Positions 1 to 8,043 of a stretch of 34,895 nucleotides of DNA are shown piece after piece; position 1 is the first letter of the stretch; each line of letters opens with the position of its first letter. Origin of the DNA: a virus; IMG/VR virus record IMGVR_UViG_3300037339_000034, positions 1 to 34,895 of that record; one strand, 5' to 3'. Below the pieces are notes generated by a model. That model had not been told where the DNA came from. It worked only from the letters and a program-made list of their open reading frames with translations, and searched no databases. A program made the position numbers and the translations under genes.

Positions 1-96
1 TACGTGATGGACGCCGCCGAGATCCTGCAAGCGCTCGCTGGCACCACGCTCGTGTTGGTGCTGACGGTCGACGGCGAAGAGATCACGCTGGGCTAA
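1..96 (+). CDS. C-terminal fragment of an unidentified protein, cut by the window edge
   Basis: The first 31 codons are open from the window edge to a TAA at 94-96 and end in a short beta-like stretch ([10 protein letters not shown]). The start lies upstream of the window. The frame is the same direction as, and closely spaced with, the genes that follow, so it is probably the previous member of the same operon. Too little is present to assign a function, and an ATG at 7-9 could also be an internal methionine. Confidence 0.45.
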   Translation, partial: YVMDAAEILQALAGTTLVLVLTVDGEEITLG

Positions 97-113
97 TAGC
101 TCAGACGGAGCCT

Positions 114-132
114 GGCGGGGCCCTCGCCCGCC
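114..132 (+). other. GC-rich hairpin in the gap before the first complete gene
   Basis: GGCGGG at 114-119 can pair with CCCGCC at 127-132 around a 7-nt loop, just after the stop of the partial gene. No T-run follows, so it is not a typical intrinsic terminator. It may be an mRNA structure or chance in GC-rich DNA. The rest of the 61-nt gap holds only a weak ribosome binding site (GGAG, 149-152) ahead of the ATG at 158. Confidence 0.25.
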
Positions 133-157
133 ATGGCACCGACCACATGGAGTTGAT

Positions 158-292
158 ATGCCGCTGAAGAAGGGTTCGGGCAAGAAGGTCATCTCGGCCA
201 ACATCCGCACCGAGATGCACGCGGGCAAGCCGCAGAAGCAGGCCATCGCCATCGCGATGAGTAAGGCCGGGAAGGCCAAGAAGGGGAAGTAA
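158..292 (+). CDS. small basic phage protein with KQAIAIA motif
   Basis: This 44-residue ORF is very lysine-rich (about 11 Lys) and carries the segment [13 protein letters not shown] near its C-terminus. Many phages encode a short basic protein with a K(Q)AIAIALS-type motif, usually near the start of the structural region. Its role is unknown; charge and size would suit nucleic-acid or partner binding. The start is the only ATG in frame with a GGAG-type signal about 6 nt upstream. The stop TAA shares its last base with the next ATG (TAATG at 290-294), which suggests translational coupling. Confidence 0.75.
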   Translation: MPLKKGSGKKVISANIRTEMHAGKPQKQAIAIAMSKAGKAKKGK

Positions 293-573
293 TGCCGACA
301 CCGTATACACAGCAGACCAGCAAGAGCAGCACGAACGTCAAGACCGGCCCGCAGAAGTCAGCCTCGACGCAGCGCTCGCAGAACCGCGCCGCAGCGATGG
401 CCGGGCTCGGGGCGGCCAAGGACATGACCGCGCGCAAGGCCGAGATCGAACGCGAAGACCGCCTGTCCGGGGGTGAGGCCAATCAGGCGACCGCTCACGC
501 AGTTGACCTCGTGGCCGGCACGGCTGGCGAGATGAACCTGGCGGCAAAGGTGCGACGCCAGCGGAGAGTCTGA
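292..573 (+). CDS. hypothetical small phage protein with GLGxAxDMxAR motif
   Basis: The 93-residue product has a Ser/Thr/Gln-rich N-terminus (1-30), then a predicted helix at about 33-55 with the text MAGLGAAKDMTAR. A close variant of that helix recurs at the end of the next protein and, more weakly, in the one after. The gene is coupled on both sides: TAATG with the previous gene and TGATG with the next. I do not recognise the family. Its place in the run of small genes before the terminase suggests a virion-associated or accessory role, but that is inference. Confidence 0.65.
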   Translation: MPTPYTQQTSKSSTNVKTGPQKSASTQRSQNRAAAMAGLGAAKDMTARKAEIEREDRLSGGEANQATAHAVDLVAGTAGEMNLAAKVRRQRRV

Positions 574-1322
574 TGCCGAACGATTGGGACACCCGGATCA
601 TCACCGAGCCTGACGGCTCGCGACATGACGATCAGGACCGGCCGAGCTATGCTCGTCAGATGTGGGAAGAGCGGGCGCGGCAGCAGGCTGATGAGGCCGA
701 CGCCAAGAGGTCTATGCCTGATCCCGAGGGCACATACCACCGCGAGGTCCCGACCGTTCATGGTCAGGGCGCCGGCACGTACCACCAGCAGACGGATCGG
801 GTAACGCCCGGCCCGCCGCAGCTGCCGACCAACGCGATCCTGGATCACCACTTCGCCAACATCCGCGACAAGAAGACCGTGCAACAGAGTGACGGCAGGA
901 CATCGAGCGTCAAGACGATCATCGTCGAGTTCGATGGCAAGCCGACCGTCATCCCGACCATCTGGGATGGGCGCGAGCTGTCGAAGGATGAGGCGGTCAA
1001 GCGGGCCCTCAAGTCGGGCAAGAACTGGCCACGGTTCGACACCAACGATGAGGCCGACGCCGCCGACGCCGAGTGGCACAAGTACATGAGCGTGCCGGGC
1101 ATGGACAGCGGTCAGGGGCCGCCGGCAGACTACCCGTATCAGGCTCCCGAGTCGGAGCCCATGCAGTCCGACTTCACGAGCGAGACGCCGCCCATGGAGC
1201 CGCTGCCCAAGACCTTCCGCCAGTCAGCCATCGAGGGCCTCGGCGAAGCGCGCGACATGCAGGCACGACGCCAGGAGATGATCAACGCCACTATGGACAT
1301 CGACTATGCCAATGAACCGTAA
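573..1322 (+). CDS. phage protein with a virion-protein-associated domain
   Basis: The 249-residue product is acidic and polar. Residues about 96-172 resemble a domain found on many phage structural or large internal proteins, with a conserved core of the type nxDG..sTv....i...gk.vliPTi.dg..ls..eA......tG..w..FdT...A..ya. Visible here are SDGRTSSVKTI, VIPTIWDGRELS, DEAV, and GKNWPRFDT followed by an Ala/Glu-rich helix. Residues about 217-239 carry a second copy of the GLGxARDMxARR helix of the upstream protein. The function is unknown. The start is fixed by the TGATG overlap at 571-575, and the 3' end overlaps the next gene by 11 nt. Confidence 0.75.
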   Translation: MPNDWDTRIITEPDGSRHDDQDRPSYARQMWEERARQQADEADAKRSMPDPEGTYHREVPTVHGQGAGTYHQQTDRVTPGPPQLPTNAILDHHFANIRDKKTVQQSDGRTSSVKTIIVEFDGKPTVIPTIWDGRELSKDEAVKRALKSGKNWPRFDTNDEADAADAEWHKYMSVPGMDSGQGPPADYPYQAPESEPMQSDFTSETPPMEPLPKTFRQSAIEGLGEARDMQARRQEMINATMDIDYANEP

Positions 1323-1548
1323 TCGCAAGGGCCGCTCATCGGGCGGCAAGACCCGTTCGTTCGGGCAGTTCGACCAGGGCGCAGGTCAGCGCTACGCGAC
1401 CAAGGACCGCCGCCAGGCGATGGACGGGCTGGGCACTACGCCACCGCCGATCGAGGAGCGCCGGACGGCCGTCGACAAGGCCACGTCCGATCTGATGGAG
1501 GTGTCCTCACCGTACATCGGGCCCAACCGAGTGGTGAATCGCACATGA
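1312..1548 (+). CDS. hypothetical small phage protein
   Basis: A basic 78-residue product whose first 15 residues are Arg/Lys/Gly/Ser-rich (MNRNRKGRSSGGK). An ATG six bases upstream (1306) would add two residues. Neither start has a good Shine-Dalgarno at normal distance, so translation probably depends on coupling with the upstream gene, which it overlaps. Residues 34-58 (RRQAMDGLG and an ERR helix) look like a diverged copy of the helix shared by the two preceding proteins. The stop overlaps the next start as ATGA (1545-1548). No function can be assigned. Confidence 0.65.
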   Translation: MNRNRKGRSSGGKTRSFGQFDQGAGQRYATKDRRQAMDGLGTTPPPIEERRTAVDKATSDLMEVSSPYIGPNRVVNRT

Positions 1549-2054
1549 GCGTAGGCATCAAGCCACGGGTGTGCATTCGCACCGGCCTCCCCTGCGACTG
1601 CACCATCGACCTGAAGACCGACACGATCAACTGCGCGCAGGACAGCCTGACCCGGTCGCTCGACCCGGTCATCTCGCTCGAACAGGCCAAGGAGCGCGTC
1701 GCCTCGAAGACGGCGCCGAAGGTGACGCAGCAGTCGATCGAGGAGCGCATCGAGCGCGTCAACTACACGGTCATGAACGACATCATGACGGTGTGCGTGA
1801 TCATGATGCGCAACGGTTACCAGGCGATCGGCTCGGCCTGCCCGGCGGACCCGGCCAACTTCGATGCCGAGGTGGGCAAGCGGTACGCATATGAGGACGC
1901 CTTCAGGGGCCTCTGGCGTGTCGAGGGCTACCTGTTGTGCGAGCGGCTGCGTGGCGATCGGCTGTCGATCCAGCACCCAAAGCACACGACCCGGCTGGAG
2001 CGCGCGCAGGCCGCCGAGCTGACCCAGGCGGCGAAGGGTCTCAAGAAGCGATAA
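1545..2054 (+). CDS. Gp49/gp66-family phage protein (N4 gp49 / Sf6 gene 66-like)
   Basis: A 169-residue protein. Residues about 55-140 fit the N4 gp49 / Sf6 gp66 family: a T.e.I...I....Y lead (TQQSIEERIERVNYTVMN), a short hydrophobic helix MTVCVIMMRNGYQ, the phrase IGSACPADPANFD and then a conserved helix with WRVEGYLL. The N-terminal 45 residues contain several Cys (C10, C17, C19, C30), which could bind metal. The family is widespread in podoviruses and siphoviruses, and no biochemical role is established to my knowledge. It sits directly before the terminase, but I would not call it the small terminase subunit on position alone. Confidence 0.8.
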   Translation: MSVGIKPRVCIRTGLPCDCTIDLKTDTINCAQDSLTRSLDPVISLEQAKERVASKTAPKVTQQSIEERIERVNYTVMNDIMTVCVIMMRNGYQAIGSACPADPANFDAEVGKRYAYEDAFRGLWRVEGYLLCERLRGDRLSIQHPKHTTRLERAQAAELTQAAKGLKKR

Positions 2055-2070
2055 GGACGGCCCTCAGCAC

Positions 2071-3711
2071 ATGGAAGTGCTTCAGCTCGCCAAGCAGTAC
2101 ACGATGGTCCAGGCCGAAGCCATGCGCCGGGACTTTCGGCTGTTCAACAAGAACGCCTGGAAGATCACCGAGCCCGGCGTGCCATTCGTCAACGGCATCC
2201 ACATCGATGCGATCTGCGACCACCTGACCTACGTGTCGCTGGGCGACATCGACGACCTCGTGATCAACGTGCCGCCACGGCACTCGAAGTCGACGACCAC
2301 GGCAGTATCGTGGCCGGCCTGGGAGTGGAGCTGGCATCCCTCGACGCAGTGGCTGTTCGCGTCGTACGCGCAGGGGCTGTCCATCCGCGACTCAATCAAA
2401 TGCCGCCGGCTGATCAACTCACCGTGGTATCGCGAACGGTACTCCGACGTGTACCAGCTGGCCGGTGACCTGAACAAGGTCATGCGATTCGACACGACGG
2501 CCAACGGTTATCGGCTGGCCACGTCAGTCGGCGGATCGGCCACGGGCGAGGGCGGTGACCGGATCGTTGTGGACGACGCGCACAACATGATGGAGATCGA
2601 GTCGGACAAGGTCCGCGAGGGTGTCGTGAGTTGGTGGCGCAACGTCATGAGTACGCGGGGCAACAACCCGAAGAAGCTCGGGCGCGTGATCGTGGCGCAG
2701 CGCGGCCATCACCAGGACCTGCCCGGCTACGCGATCGGCACCGGCAACTGGGTGCACCTCAAGTTGCCCGGATACTTCCGCCGCAACGATCGCTGCGTGA
2801 CCCGCGCGAAGAAGAACGGCCCGCTACGCGAGCGTGATCCGAAGACGGGCGAGGTAACCCAGCCGCCCGCGAAGAACCCGCGCTTCGCCGCACCACTCAA
2901 GGAAGGCCAGGAGATCTGGCGCGACCCGCGCACACGCGAAGACCAGCTGCTGACGCCCGAGCGGTTCGGCGAGCTGGAGATGATCAAGATGGCGAGCGAA
3001 TTGACCGCTCGCGGCTTCGAGGCGCAGATCCAGCAGAACCCCTCGGACAAGGCCGGCAACATCCTCAAGAAGCACCACTGGCGGCCCTGGAAAGAGCCCG
3101 AGATGCCGGTGTGCCAGATGGTGATCCAGTCGTACGACACCGCGTTCGAGGAGGAGGAGGTCAACGACTTCACCGCTCGCACGACGTGGGGCGTGTTCGA
3201 GTGGGAGGAGCACAACGATCCCGACATGCTGTGGAAGATCAAGTACCCGGGCCAGCCCAGGCTGGGCGCCATCCTGCTCGAACGTATGGAGGAGCGGCTG
3301 TCGTTCCCCGACCTGCGTGAGGCGGCGATGCAGTCGTACGCGGACTGGAAGCCCGATCGCATCCTGATCGAGAAGAAGGCCAGCGGGCACAGCCTGGCGC
3401 AGGAGCTGAAGCGGGCCGGGCTGCCGGTGTCGCGCATCAAGGTGTCCGACTCGAAGCACGTGCGCGCCCATGCCGCCTCGTTGGTGCTGGAGCGCGGCTG
3501 CATCTGGTTCCCGTTCGGGCGCAGGTGGGCGATCGACGTGATCGATCACTGCGCCAAGTTCCCGGCTGGCGAGCATGACGACATCACCGACACGGTCACG
3601 CAGATGCTGCTGTGGCTGCGCCGCCGTTGGAATGCCGAGTACCTCGACGAAGAAGAAGACGACATCGATCTGATGCGTCACCTCAAGAAGCGCAAGCCAA
3701 TTTACGGATGA
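2071..3711 (+). CDS. terL: terminase large subunit (ATPase and nuclease)
   Basis: The 546-residue DNA-packaging motor pumps the genome into the prohead at the portal and cuts concatemers. The N-terminal ATPase shows a Walker A-like PPRHSKST at 68-75 (SKS rather than the common GKS), Walker B IVVDD at 165-169 followed by AHN, and a coupling-type stretch RVIVAQRGHHQDLPG at about 209-223. The C-terminal RNase H-like nuclease shows three acidic sites: SYD at 354-356, LIEKK around E434, and HDDITD at 502-507. Length is typical. The ATG at 2071 follows AAGGAC about 14 nt upstream, which is a weak signal. The portal gene starts 4 nt after the stop, the usual order for this module. Confidence 0.96.
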   Translation: MEVLQLAKQYTMVQAEAMRRDFRLFNKNAWKITEPGVPFVNGIHIDAICDHLTYVSLGDIDDLVINVPPRHSKSTTTAVSWPAWEWSWHPSTQWLFASYAQGLSIRDSIKCRRLINSPWYRERYSDVYQLAGDLNKVMRFDTTANGYRLATSVGGSATGEGGDRIVVDDAHNMMEIESDKVREGVVSWWRNVMSTRGNNPKKLGRVIVAQRGHHQDLPGYAIGTGNWVHLKLPGYFRRNDRCVTRAKKNGPLRERDPKTGEVTQPPAKNPRFAAPLKEGQEIWRDPRTREDQLLTPERFGELEMIKMASELTARGFEAQIQQNPSDKAGNILKKHHWRPWKEPEMPVCQMVIQSYDTAFEEEEVNDFTARTTWGVFEWEEHNDPDMLWKIKYPGQPRLGAILLERMEERLSFPDLREAAMQSYADWKPDRILIEKKASGHSLAQELKRAGLPVSRIKVSDSKHVRAHAASLVLERGCIWFPFGRRWAIDVIDHCAKFPAGEHDDITDTVTQMLLWLRRRWNAEYLDEEEDDIDLMRHLKKRKPIYG

Positions 3712-3715
3712 AGCC

Positions 3716-6211
3716 ATGGCAGCAATGAACGATTACGAGCGCGCCCAGGGCATGGTCCCGGACGATCTCGCCGACCTGGACGAGGTCGACCAGAGCGGTG
3801 TGCGCATTCAGCGACGCGGCAACACTGCGGTCGTCGACTTCAACCCGGGCATGACGCAGACCTCCGCCGATGACAGCGAGGATCACGCCGGCAACCTGGC
3901 CGACAAGCTGACGGGGACGGAGCAGGTCAGGCTGATCAACACCGTGATCGAACAGGTGGCGGCCGACCTGGAGTCGCGATCGGACTGGCAGCGGCGCATC
4001 GACCAGGCCATGGAGTTGCTGGGGCTGCGCAACGAGCCACTGGCCGACTTGCCCTTCGAGTCCGCATCGGCGGTGAACTATCCGCTGTTGGGTGAGGCGT
4101 GCGTGCAGTTCCAGGCGCGGGCGATCGAGGAGCTGTTCCCGTCAGAGGGCCCGGCGAAAGCGACCGTGGTCGGCAAGAAGACGCCCGAGCTGGACGAGCA
4201 GGCCGAGCGCGTCAAGGATCACATGAACTACCAGATGACGACGCAGGATCGCGCGTACTTCTGGCACACCGACACGATGCTGTTCTGGCTGCCGATCGCG
4301 GGCTCGGCGTTCAAGAAGACCTACTACGACCCGAGCAGCGACATGGTGGTGAGCCGCCTGGTGCAGTCGGGCGACTTCATCGTGCCGTACCTGGCCACGG
4401 ATCTGCGCACCAGCTCACGCTACACGCACCGGCTGCGCACGTCCGAGCAGGACATGAAGCGGCTGATGAACTCCGGGTTCTACCGCACCACCAAACTGAT
4501 CAAGGCGTCATCCCAGGCGATCGACGAGTCGAACGATAACGGTCAGGTGATGCGCGACGAGGCTGACGATCGGCAGCAGGCGACGCACCCCGAGGACCAC
4601 GTTTACGAAGTGCTGGAGATGCACTGCGACCTCGAACTGGAGATGGACCAGGCGATGTTCGGCTCCCCCGGCGCTGGAGCCCTGGGCTCGGACAAGCCGC
4701 TGGGCACACCGCTGCCGTACATCGTGACGATCGATAAGACGAGCCGCACGCTGCTGTCGATCCGCCGCAACTGGAAGCAGGACGACCCGCTGTTCACGAA
4801 GCGGTTGTGGTTCACGCACTACAAGTATCTGCCGGGGCTGGGCTTCTACGGGTTCGGTCTGTTGCACCTGATTGGGTCGGTTGCGGAGTCCGCGACAGGG
4901 ACGTTGCGGGCTCTTCTCGACTCGGCTGCATTCGCGAACCTCCAGGGCGGCTTCGTGTCCGACGAGGCCAAGCTGCCGCCGGGCGACATCCACATTCGTC
5001 CAGGGGTCTGGGCGCAGGTCAAGATGACCGGCGAGGAGATGCAGCGCGCGTTCTACACGCCGCCACGGCACGAGCCTTCGACGGCGCTGGCGCAGCTGTT
5101 CGAGATGCTGACCGACACGGGCCGGCGCTTCGCCTCGATCACCGAGGAGATGACCGGGGATGCGGCCAACACCGGCCCGGTGGGCACCACGATCGCGCTG
5201 ATCGAGCAATCGCAGAAGGTGTTCAGCGGCGTGCACCGCCGGCTGCACGTTGCCCAGGCCGAAGAGTTCCACCTGCGCGCCGAGTTGAACTTCGAGTTCC
5301 TCGACGACCAGTACCCGTACCAAGTCGAAGGCGCCGACCAGTTCGTGCTCAAGACCGACTACGACGGCCGCGTCGATGTGATCCCGGTCTCCGACCCGAA
5401 CGTGTTCTCGACCACCCAGCGCATTGCGCAGGGCCAGGCGCTGATCCAGCTGTCGGCGGAGAACCCTGATCTGTACGACCGGCGCAAAGTCCACGAGCGC
5501 TTCCTGAAGGCCATCCGGGTGCCCGACTACGATGAGCTGCTGAAGGGTGGCGAGAAGGAGCACAAGCGGCTCGACCCGGTGAACGAGAACATGAACATCC
5601 TGATCGGCTCGCCGGCCGTCTGCTTCCCCGAACAGGACCACGACGCGCACATCGCGGTACACATGAACTTCCTCCAGGGCCTCAACGAGCAGGCGCTGGA
5701 GATGGCCGGCCCGGCGATGCAGGCGCACCTGGCCGAGCACTTCGCGCTGAAGTATTACGTGGCCATGGCCCAGCAGATGCAGCAGGCCGGCATCCAGCTG
5801 CCGCCGCCGGCATTCATGTCGGGCGAGGAGCAGGAGGAGATCGACCCGCAGGTCGAGACGATGATTGCGCAGATGGCCGCACAGCTGCCACCGATGCAGA
5901 TCATGCCGCCCGACCCACCGAAGCCGGACCCCGAGGCGGAGTTCCAGGCCGAGGAGCGGCGCAAGGAAGAGGCGTTCGCGGCCGACGAGGAGCGGAAGTC
6001 GCGGGCGTTCGATGCGGATCAGGTGCGTAAGGACTCACTTACATCCACGGACGCGGAGCGTAAGATGCTCGCGTCTGCGGTGGACGTGATGAACAAGGAC
6101 GTGAAGGCTTCGCAAGAGCGCGACCAGAAGGACGCCTCGAATGCGATCGACCTCGAACACCAACGTGCAGTGGCCCGCACCAAGCGGCTGGCCAAGGACC
6201 GGAGCAAGTAA
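3716..6211 (+). CDS. portal (head-tail connector) protein
   Basis: A large, 831-residue portal of the podovirus kind, forming the dodecameric ring at the unique vertex that binds terminase and then the tail. Evidence is position directly after the terminase, length (P22 portal is 725 residues) and composition. It has an acidic N-terminus, a conserved N-terminal block around residues 75-200 (WQRRIDQAMELLGL, FESASAVNYPLLGEA, GSAFKKTYYDP), and a long central alpha/beta body. From about residue 655 there is a Gln/Met-rich helical barrel-like region. The last 100 residues form a highly charged Glu/Lys/Arg coiled coil, as in portals with an internal barrel. An in-frame ATG nine bases later (M4) is an alternative start. 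Confidence 0.88.
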   Translation: MAAMNDYERAQGMVPDDLADLDEVDQSGVRIQRRGNTAVVDFNPGMTQTSADDSEDHAGNLADKLTGTEQVRLINTVIEQVAADLESRSDWQRRIDQAMELLGLRNEPLADLPFESASAVNYPLLGEACVQFQARAIEELFPSEGPAKATVVGKKTPELDEQAERVKDHMNYQMTTQDRAYFWHTDTMLFWLPIAGSAFKKTYYDPSSDMVVSRLVQSGDFIVPYLATDLRTSSRYTHRLRTSEQDMKRLMNSGFYRTTKLIKASSQAIDESNDNGQVMRDEADDRQQATHPEDHVYEVLEMHCDLELEMDQAMFGSPGAGALGSDKPLGTPLPYIVTIDKTSRTLLSIRRNWKQDDPLFTKRLWFTHYKYLPGLGFYGFGLLHLIGSVAESATGTLRALLDSAAFANLQGGFVSDEAKLPPGDIHIRPGVWAQVKMTGEEMQRAFYTPPRHEPSTALAQLFEMLTDTGRRFASITEEMTGDAANTGPVGTTIALIEQSQKVFSGVHRRLHVAQAEEFHLRAELNFEFLDDQYPYQVEGADQFVLKTDYDGRVDVIPVSDPNVFSTTQRIAQGQALIQLSAENPDLYDRRKVHERFLKAIRVPDYDELLKGGEKEHKRLDPVNENMNILIGSPAVCFPEQDHDAHIAVHMNFLQGLNEQALEMAGPAMQAHLAEHFALKYYVAMAQQMQQAGIQLPPPAFMSGEEQEEIDPQVETMIAQMAAQLPPMQIMPPDPPKPDPEAEFQAEERRKEEAFAADEERKSRAFDADQVRKDSLTSTDAERKMLASAVDVMNKDVKASQERDQKDASNAIDLEHQRAVARTKRLAKDRSK

Positions 6212-6412
6212 GTGGCGACGAAGCCGTCAGAGGTACGCGAGGCGCGGGAGTTCCTGCGCAAGCGTGGCATCCGAGGAACGTCCCCACGCACATTCGCCCA
6301 GGCGTCGAGTGAGTCTGGGTTGTCGTTCAAAGCACTGCTCGATTTCCGGGCAGGAGTAGTGGAGAAGGAACTCAATGAACGTGAGACAGTTCGTAAGGGA
6401 CGCTCGGCATAG
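6212..6412 (+). CDS. hypothetical small protein, GTG start
   Basis: A 66-residue basic protein beginning with GTG immediately after the portal stop. It contains a helix-turn-helix-like pattern (TKPSEVREAREFLRKRG, then SGLSFKALLDF), which could be a small DNA-binding or head-associated fold, but I do not recognise the family. Translation would rely on the GGAG at 6202-6205 inside the end of the portal gene. Its 3' end overlaps the next gene by 38 nt, longer than most junctions here, so both the start and the reality of the gene are less certain than for its neighbours. Confidence 0.5.
   Translation: MATKPSEVREAREFLRKRGIRGTSPRTFAQASSESGLSFKALLDFRAGVVEKELNERETVRKGRSA
6361..6369 (+). promoter_or_regulatory. 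ribosome binding site for the gene at 6375
   Basis: GGAGAAGGA lies 5 nt before the ATG at 6375. It is a strong Shine-Dalgarno inside the end of the upstream ORF, and it supports the 6375 start despite the 38-nt overlap. Confidence 0.7.
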
Positions 6413-6596
6413 TTTCGCCGAGGCACAGCTCGTGCTGAGCACCAAGCTGGGGAAGAATCAGGTGGGGTCGATGGAAGAGTATCGGCACATCACTGGCGTG
6501 ATCGTGGGCTACGAGAAGGCGGGCGAGATCCTAATCGCGCTGCTCAAAGCCGGCGACGCTGATGCCGATGACATGGCGCCGGGGACAGAGCTATGA
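6375..6596 (+). CDS. hypothetical small helical phage protein
   Basis: A 73-residue, largely helical protein. The pattern MEEYRHITGVIVGYEKAGEI resembles small phage proteins in head modules that carry a Y..i.G...G...a.e.i helix; many phages encode one of this size between the portal and the scaffold. No function is known to me. A strong ribosome binding site at 6361-6369 fixes the start. The stop overlaps the next ATG as ATGA (6593-6596). Confidence 0.7.
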   Translation: MNVRQFVRDARHSFAEAQLVLSTKLGKNQVGSMEEYRHITGVIVGYEKAGEILIALLKAGDADADDMAPGTEL

Positions 6597-6976
6597 GCGA
6601 AGTCAAATTCGTGCCCCCGACCAGCCCGGAGATGCGCGCCGCGACGCCGCCGAGGGTCACCCTCTGGCGCGTGCTGGTGCGTCCGTACAAGCCGCCGAAG
6701 GTAGCCCCGGGCGGGCTCATCGAGCTGGCTGACATCGCCATCGAAAACGCCAGATTCCTGACGACCGTGGGCAAGGTGTGCGCCATGGGCGAGCAGGCAT
6801 ATCAATCGCCAAAGCTGAAGGACGGCAACAACCCGACCGTCGACAGCTGGGTGATCTACGGGAAGTATGCGGGCCAGCGCGTGATCCTGCGCGACGGCAG
6901 CGAGTACCTGATCCTCAACGATGACGAGATCATCGCTGTGGTCGACAACCCCGCAGACTATATGCAGTTCGCTTGA
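6593..6976 (+). CDS. GroES-like (Cpn10-fold) co-chaperonin
   Basis: A 127-residue protein with the hallmarks of the GroES fold. Residues about 23-60 read RVTLWRVLVRPYKPP, then GGLIEL at the place of the GroEL-binding mobile loop (GGIVL in GroES), then a GKVCAMG turn. Residues about 85-120 read WVIYGKYAGQRVILRDGSE, then YLILNDDEIIAVVDNP, very close to the GroES end (GKYSGTEVK..geeyLil.e.dIlAvve). Known phage co-chaperonins (T4 gp31, phage RB49 CocO) replace host GroES to fold the capsid protein. A position between portal and scaffold fits capsid folding. The mobile-loop match supports working with host GroEL, although that is inference. It is about 30 residues longer than GroES, with the extra at the N-terminus and in the middle. 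Confidence 0.85.
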   Translation: MSEVKFVPPTSPEMRAATPPRVTLWRVLVRPYKPPKVAPGGLIELADIAIENARFLTTVGKVCAMGEQAYQSPKLKDGNNPTVDSWVIYGKYAGQRVILRDGSEYLILNDDEIIAVVDNPADYMQFA

Positions 6977-6994
6977 TTGTAAGCACTCACTAAC

Positions 6995-7008
6995 CTACAC
7001 GGATGTAG
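6995..7008 (+). other. small hairpin over the scaffold gene's ribosome binding region
   Basis: CTACA (6995-6999) and TGTAG (7004-7008) can form a 5-bp stem with a CGGA loop, ending 3 nt before the ATG at 7012. There is no clear Shine-Dalgarno apart from GGA in the loop, so the structure may present or modulate the start site. The 35-nt gap is otherwise featureless. Short stems of this kind also occur by chance. Confidence 0.3.
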
Positions 7009-7011
7009 ACC

Positions 7012-8043
7012 ATGGCAAACGAAAAGATAGTGTTTGAAGACCTCCGGGGCGTCTCCGATGGCGGCGGCGACCTGGGCAGAATCGAGATCGATCTCGACGC
7101 CGAGACCCCCGGTATGCGTCGGCTCGCCGATAAGGCGCCCGCCGGCAAGGCATCCGAGGATGATGACCCCGACTTCGTCGTAGTCCCCCGCAAGGCGGAC
7201 GGCGGGCTTGGGGATGGTGTCGAGGACGATGACGATGCCGGCGATGACGACAAATTCTCCCGCAAATTCCAGGCCCGCCTCGAACGCGAACAACGCGCAA
7301 AGCGCCGTGAACGCCAGCTGAGGGAAGCCACGGAGGTCGAGAACGTGCAGCTGAAACGTCAGCTGGCGCAATCGAACAGTGCGGCGATGAAGGACACCAA
7401 GGAGTCGCTGGACAGGCAGATCAACGCGATCGAGCAGAATCTCGAACAGGCGATCGAGAAAGCGGACACCAAGTTGCAGGTGCGCCTCACCAGTGACTTG
7501 ACGGACGCGAAGGCCCGACGCATTGCTGCCGACTACGGTCCGGCTCCAGTCCCTGGCCAGGATGACGAGCCGGGCACGAGGACCACCCCGGTGCGCGCGC
7601 AACTGGCTCAGGAGTGGAAAGACAGCCACGCCGACTGGTACGCGCGATCCGGTTTCGAGCGGCATACCCGCATTGCGAATCGCATCGACAAGGAGGTTCA
7701 TGCGGCTGGGTTCGACCCGGCGGAGGAGGACTACTTCACGGAGCTGGACAAGCGCCTGAAGAAGGCCATCCCCGAGGTGTTTGACACAGCCGTCAAAACG
7801 GGTGACGATGATGATGACAGTGAGCGCTTACTGCCGCGATCGAGGGACAAAGGACGGTCCCCCGTAGCTCCAGCAGGAGATGGCTCCAGGACCGATCGGC
7901 AAGTCGTTCAGACAGGGAAAGTCGAATTGAACGCAGATGATTTCGCTTCAATGCGCAAGTTCGGGCTGGACCCGAACGATCCCGCTGTGCTCAAGGAGTT
8001 CGCCAAGAATCGTCGGCAGTTGCTGGCGGAGGGCGGACGCTGA
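7012..8043 (+). CDS. capsid scaffolding protein
   Basis: The 343-residue protein is strongly acidic at the N-terminus (Asp runs around residues 45-83). A long charged coiled coil follows at about 84-165 (FSRKFQARLEREQRAKRRERQ onwards), then a helical middle. A conserved-looking C-terminal end follows, with LNADDFASMRKFGLDPND, the kind of short helix-turn-helix scaffolds use to bind capsid protein. Scaffolds direct prohead assembly and leave or are degraded before packaging. Position between portal and capsid gene agrees. The stop overlaps the next start (TGATG, 8041-8045). Confidence 0.85.
   Translation: MANEKIVFEDLRGVSDGGGDLGRIEIDLDAETPGMRRLADKAPAGKASEDDDPDFVVVPRKADGGLGDGVEDDDDAGDDDKFSRKFQARLEREQRAKRRERQLREATEVENVQLKRQLAQSNSAAMKDTKESLDRQINAIEQNLEQAIEKADTKLQVRLTSDLTDAKARRIAADYGPAPVPGQDDEPGTRTTPVRAQLAQEWKDSHADWYARSGFERHTRIANRIDKEVHAAGFDPAEEDYFTELDKRLKKAIPEVFDTAVKTGDDDDDSERLLPRSRDKGRSPVAPAGDGSRTDRQVVQTGKVELNADDFASMRKFGLDPNDPAVLKEFAKNRRQLLAEGGR

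Noticed and set aside
158-2054. Small terminase subunit
   Set aside because: None of the small genes before the large subunit shows a recognisable small-terminase helix-turn-helix plus oligomerisation pattern. The nearest one is a Gp49/gp66-family protein. The small subunit may lie upstream of the window.
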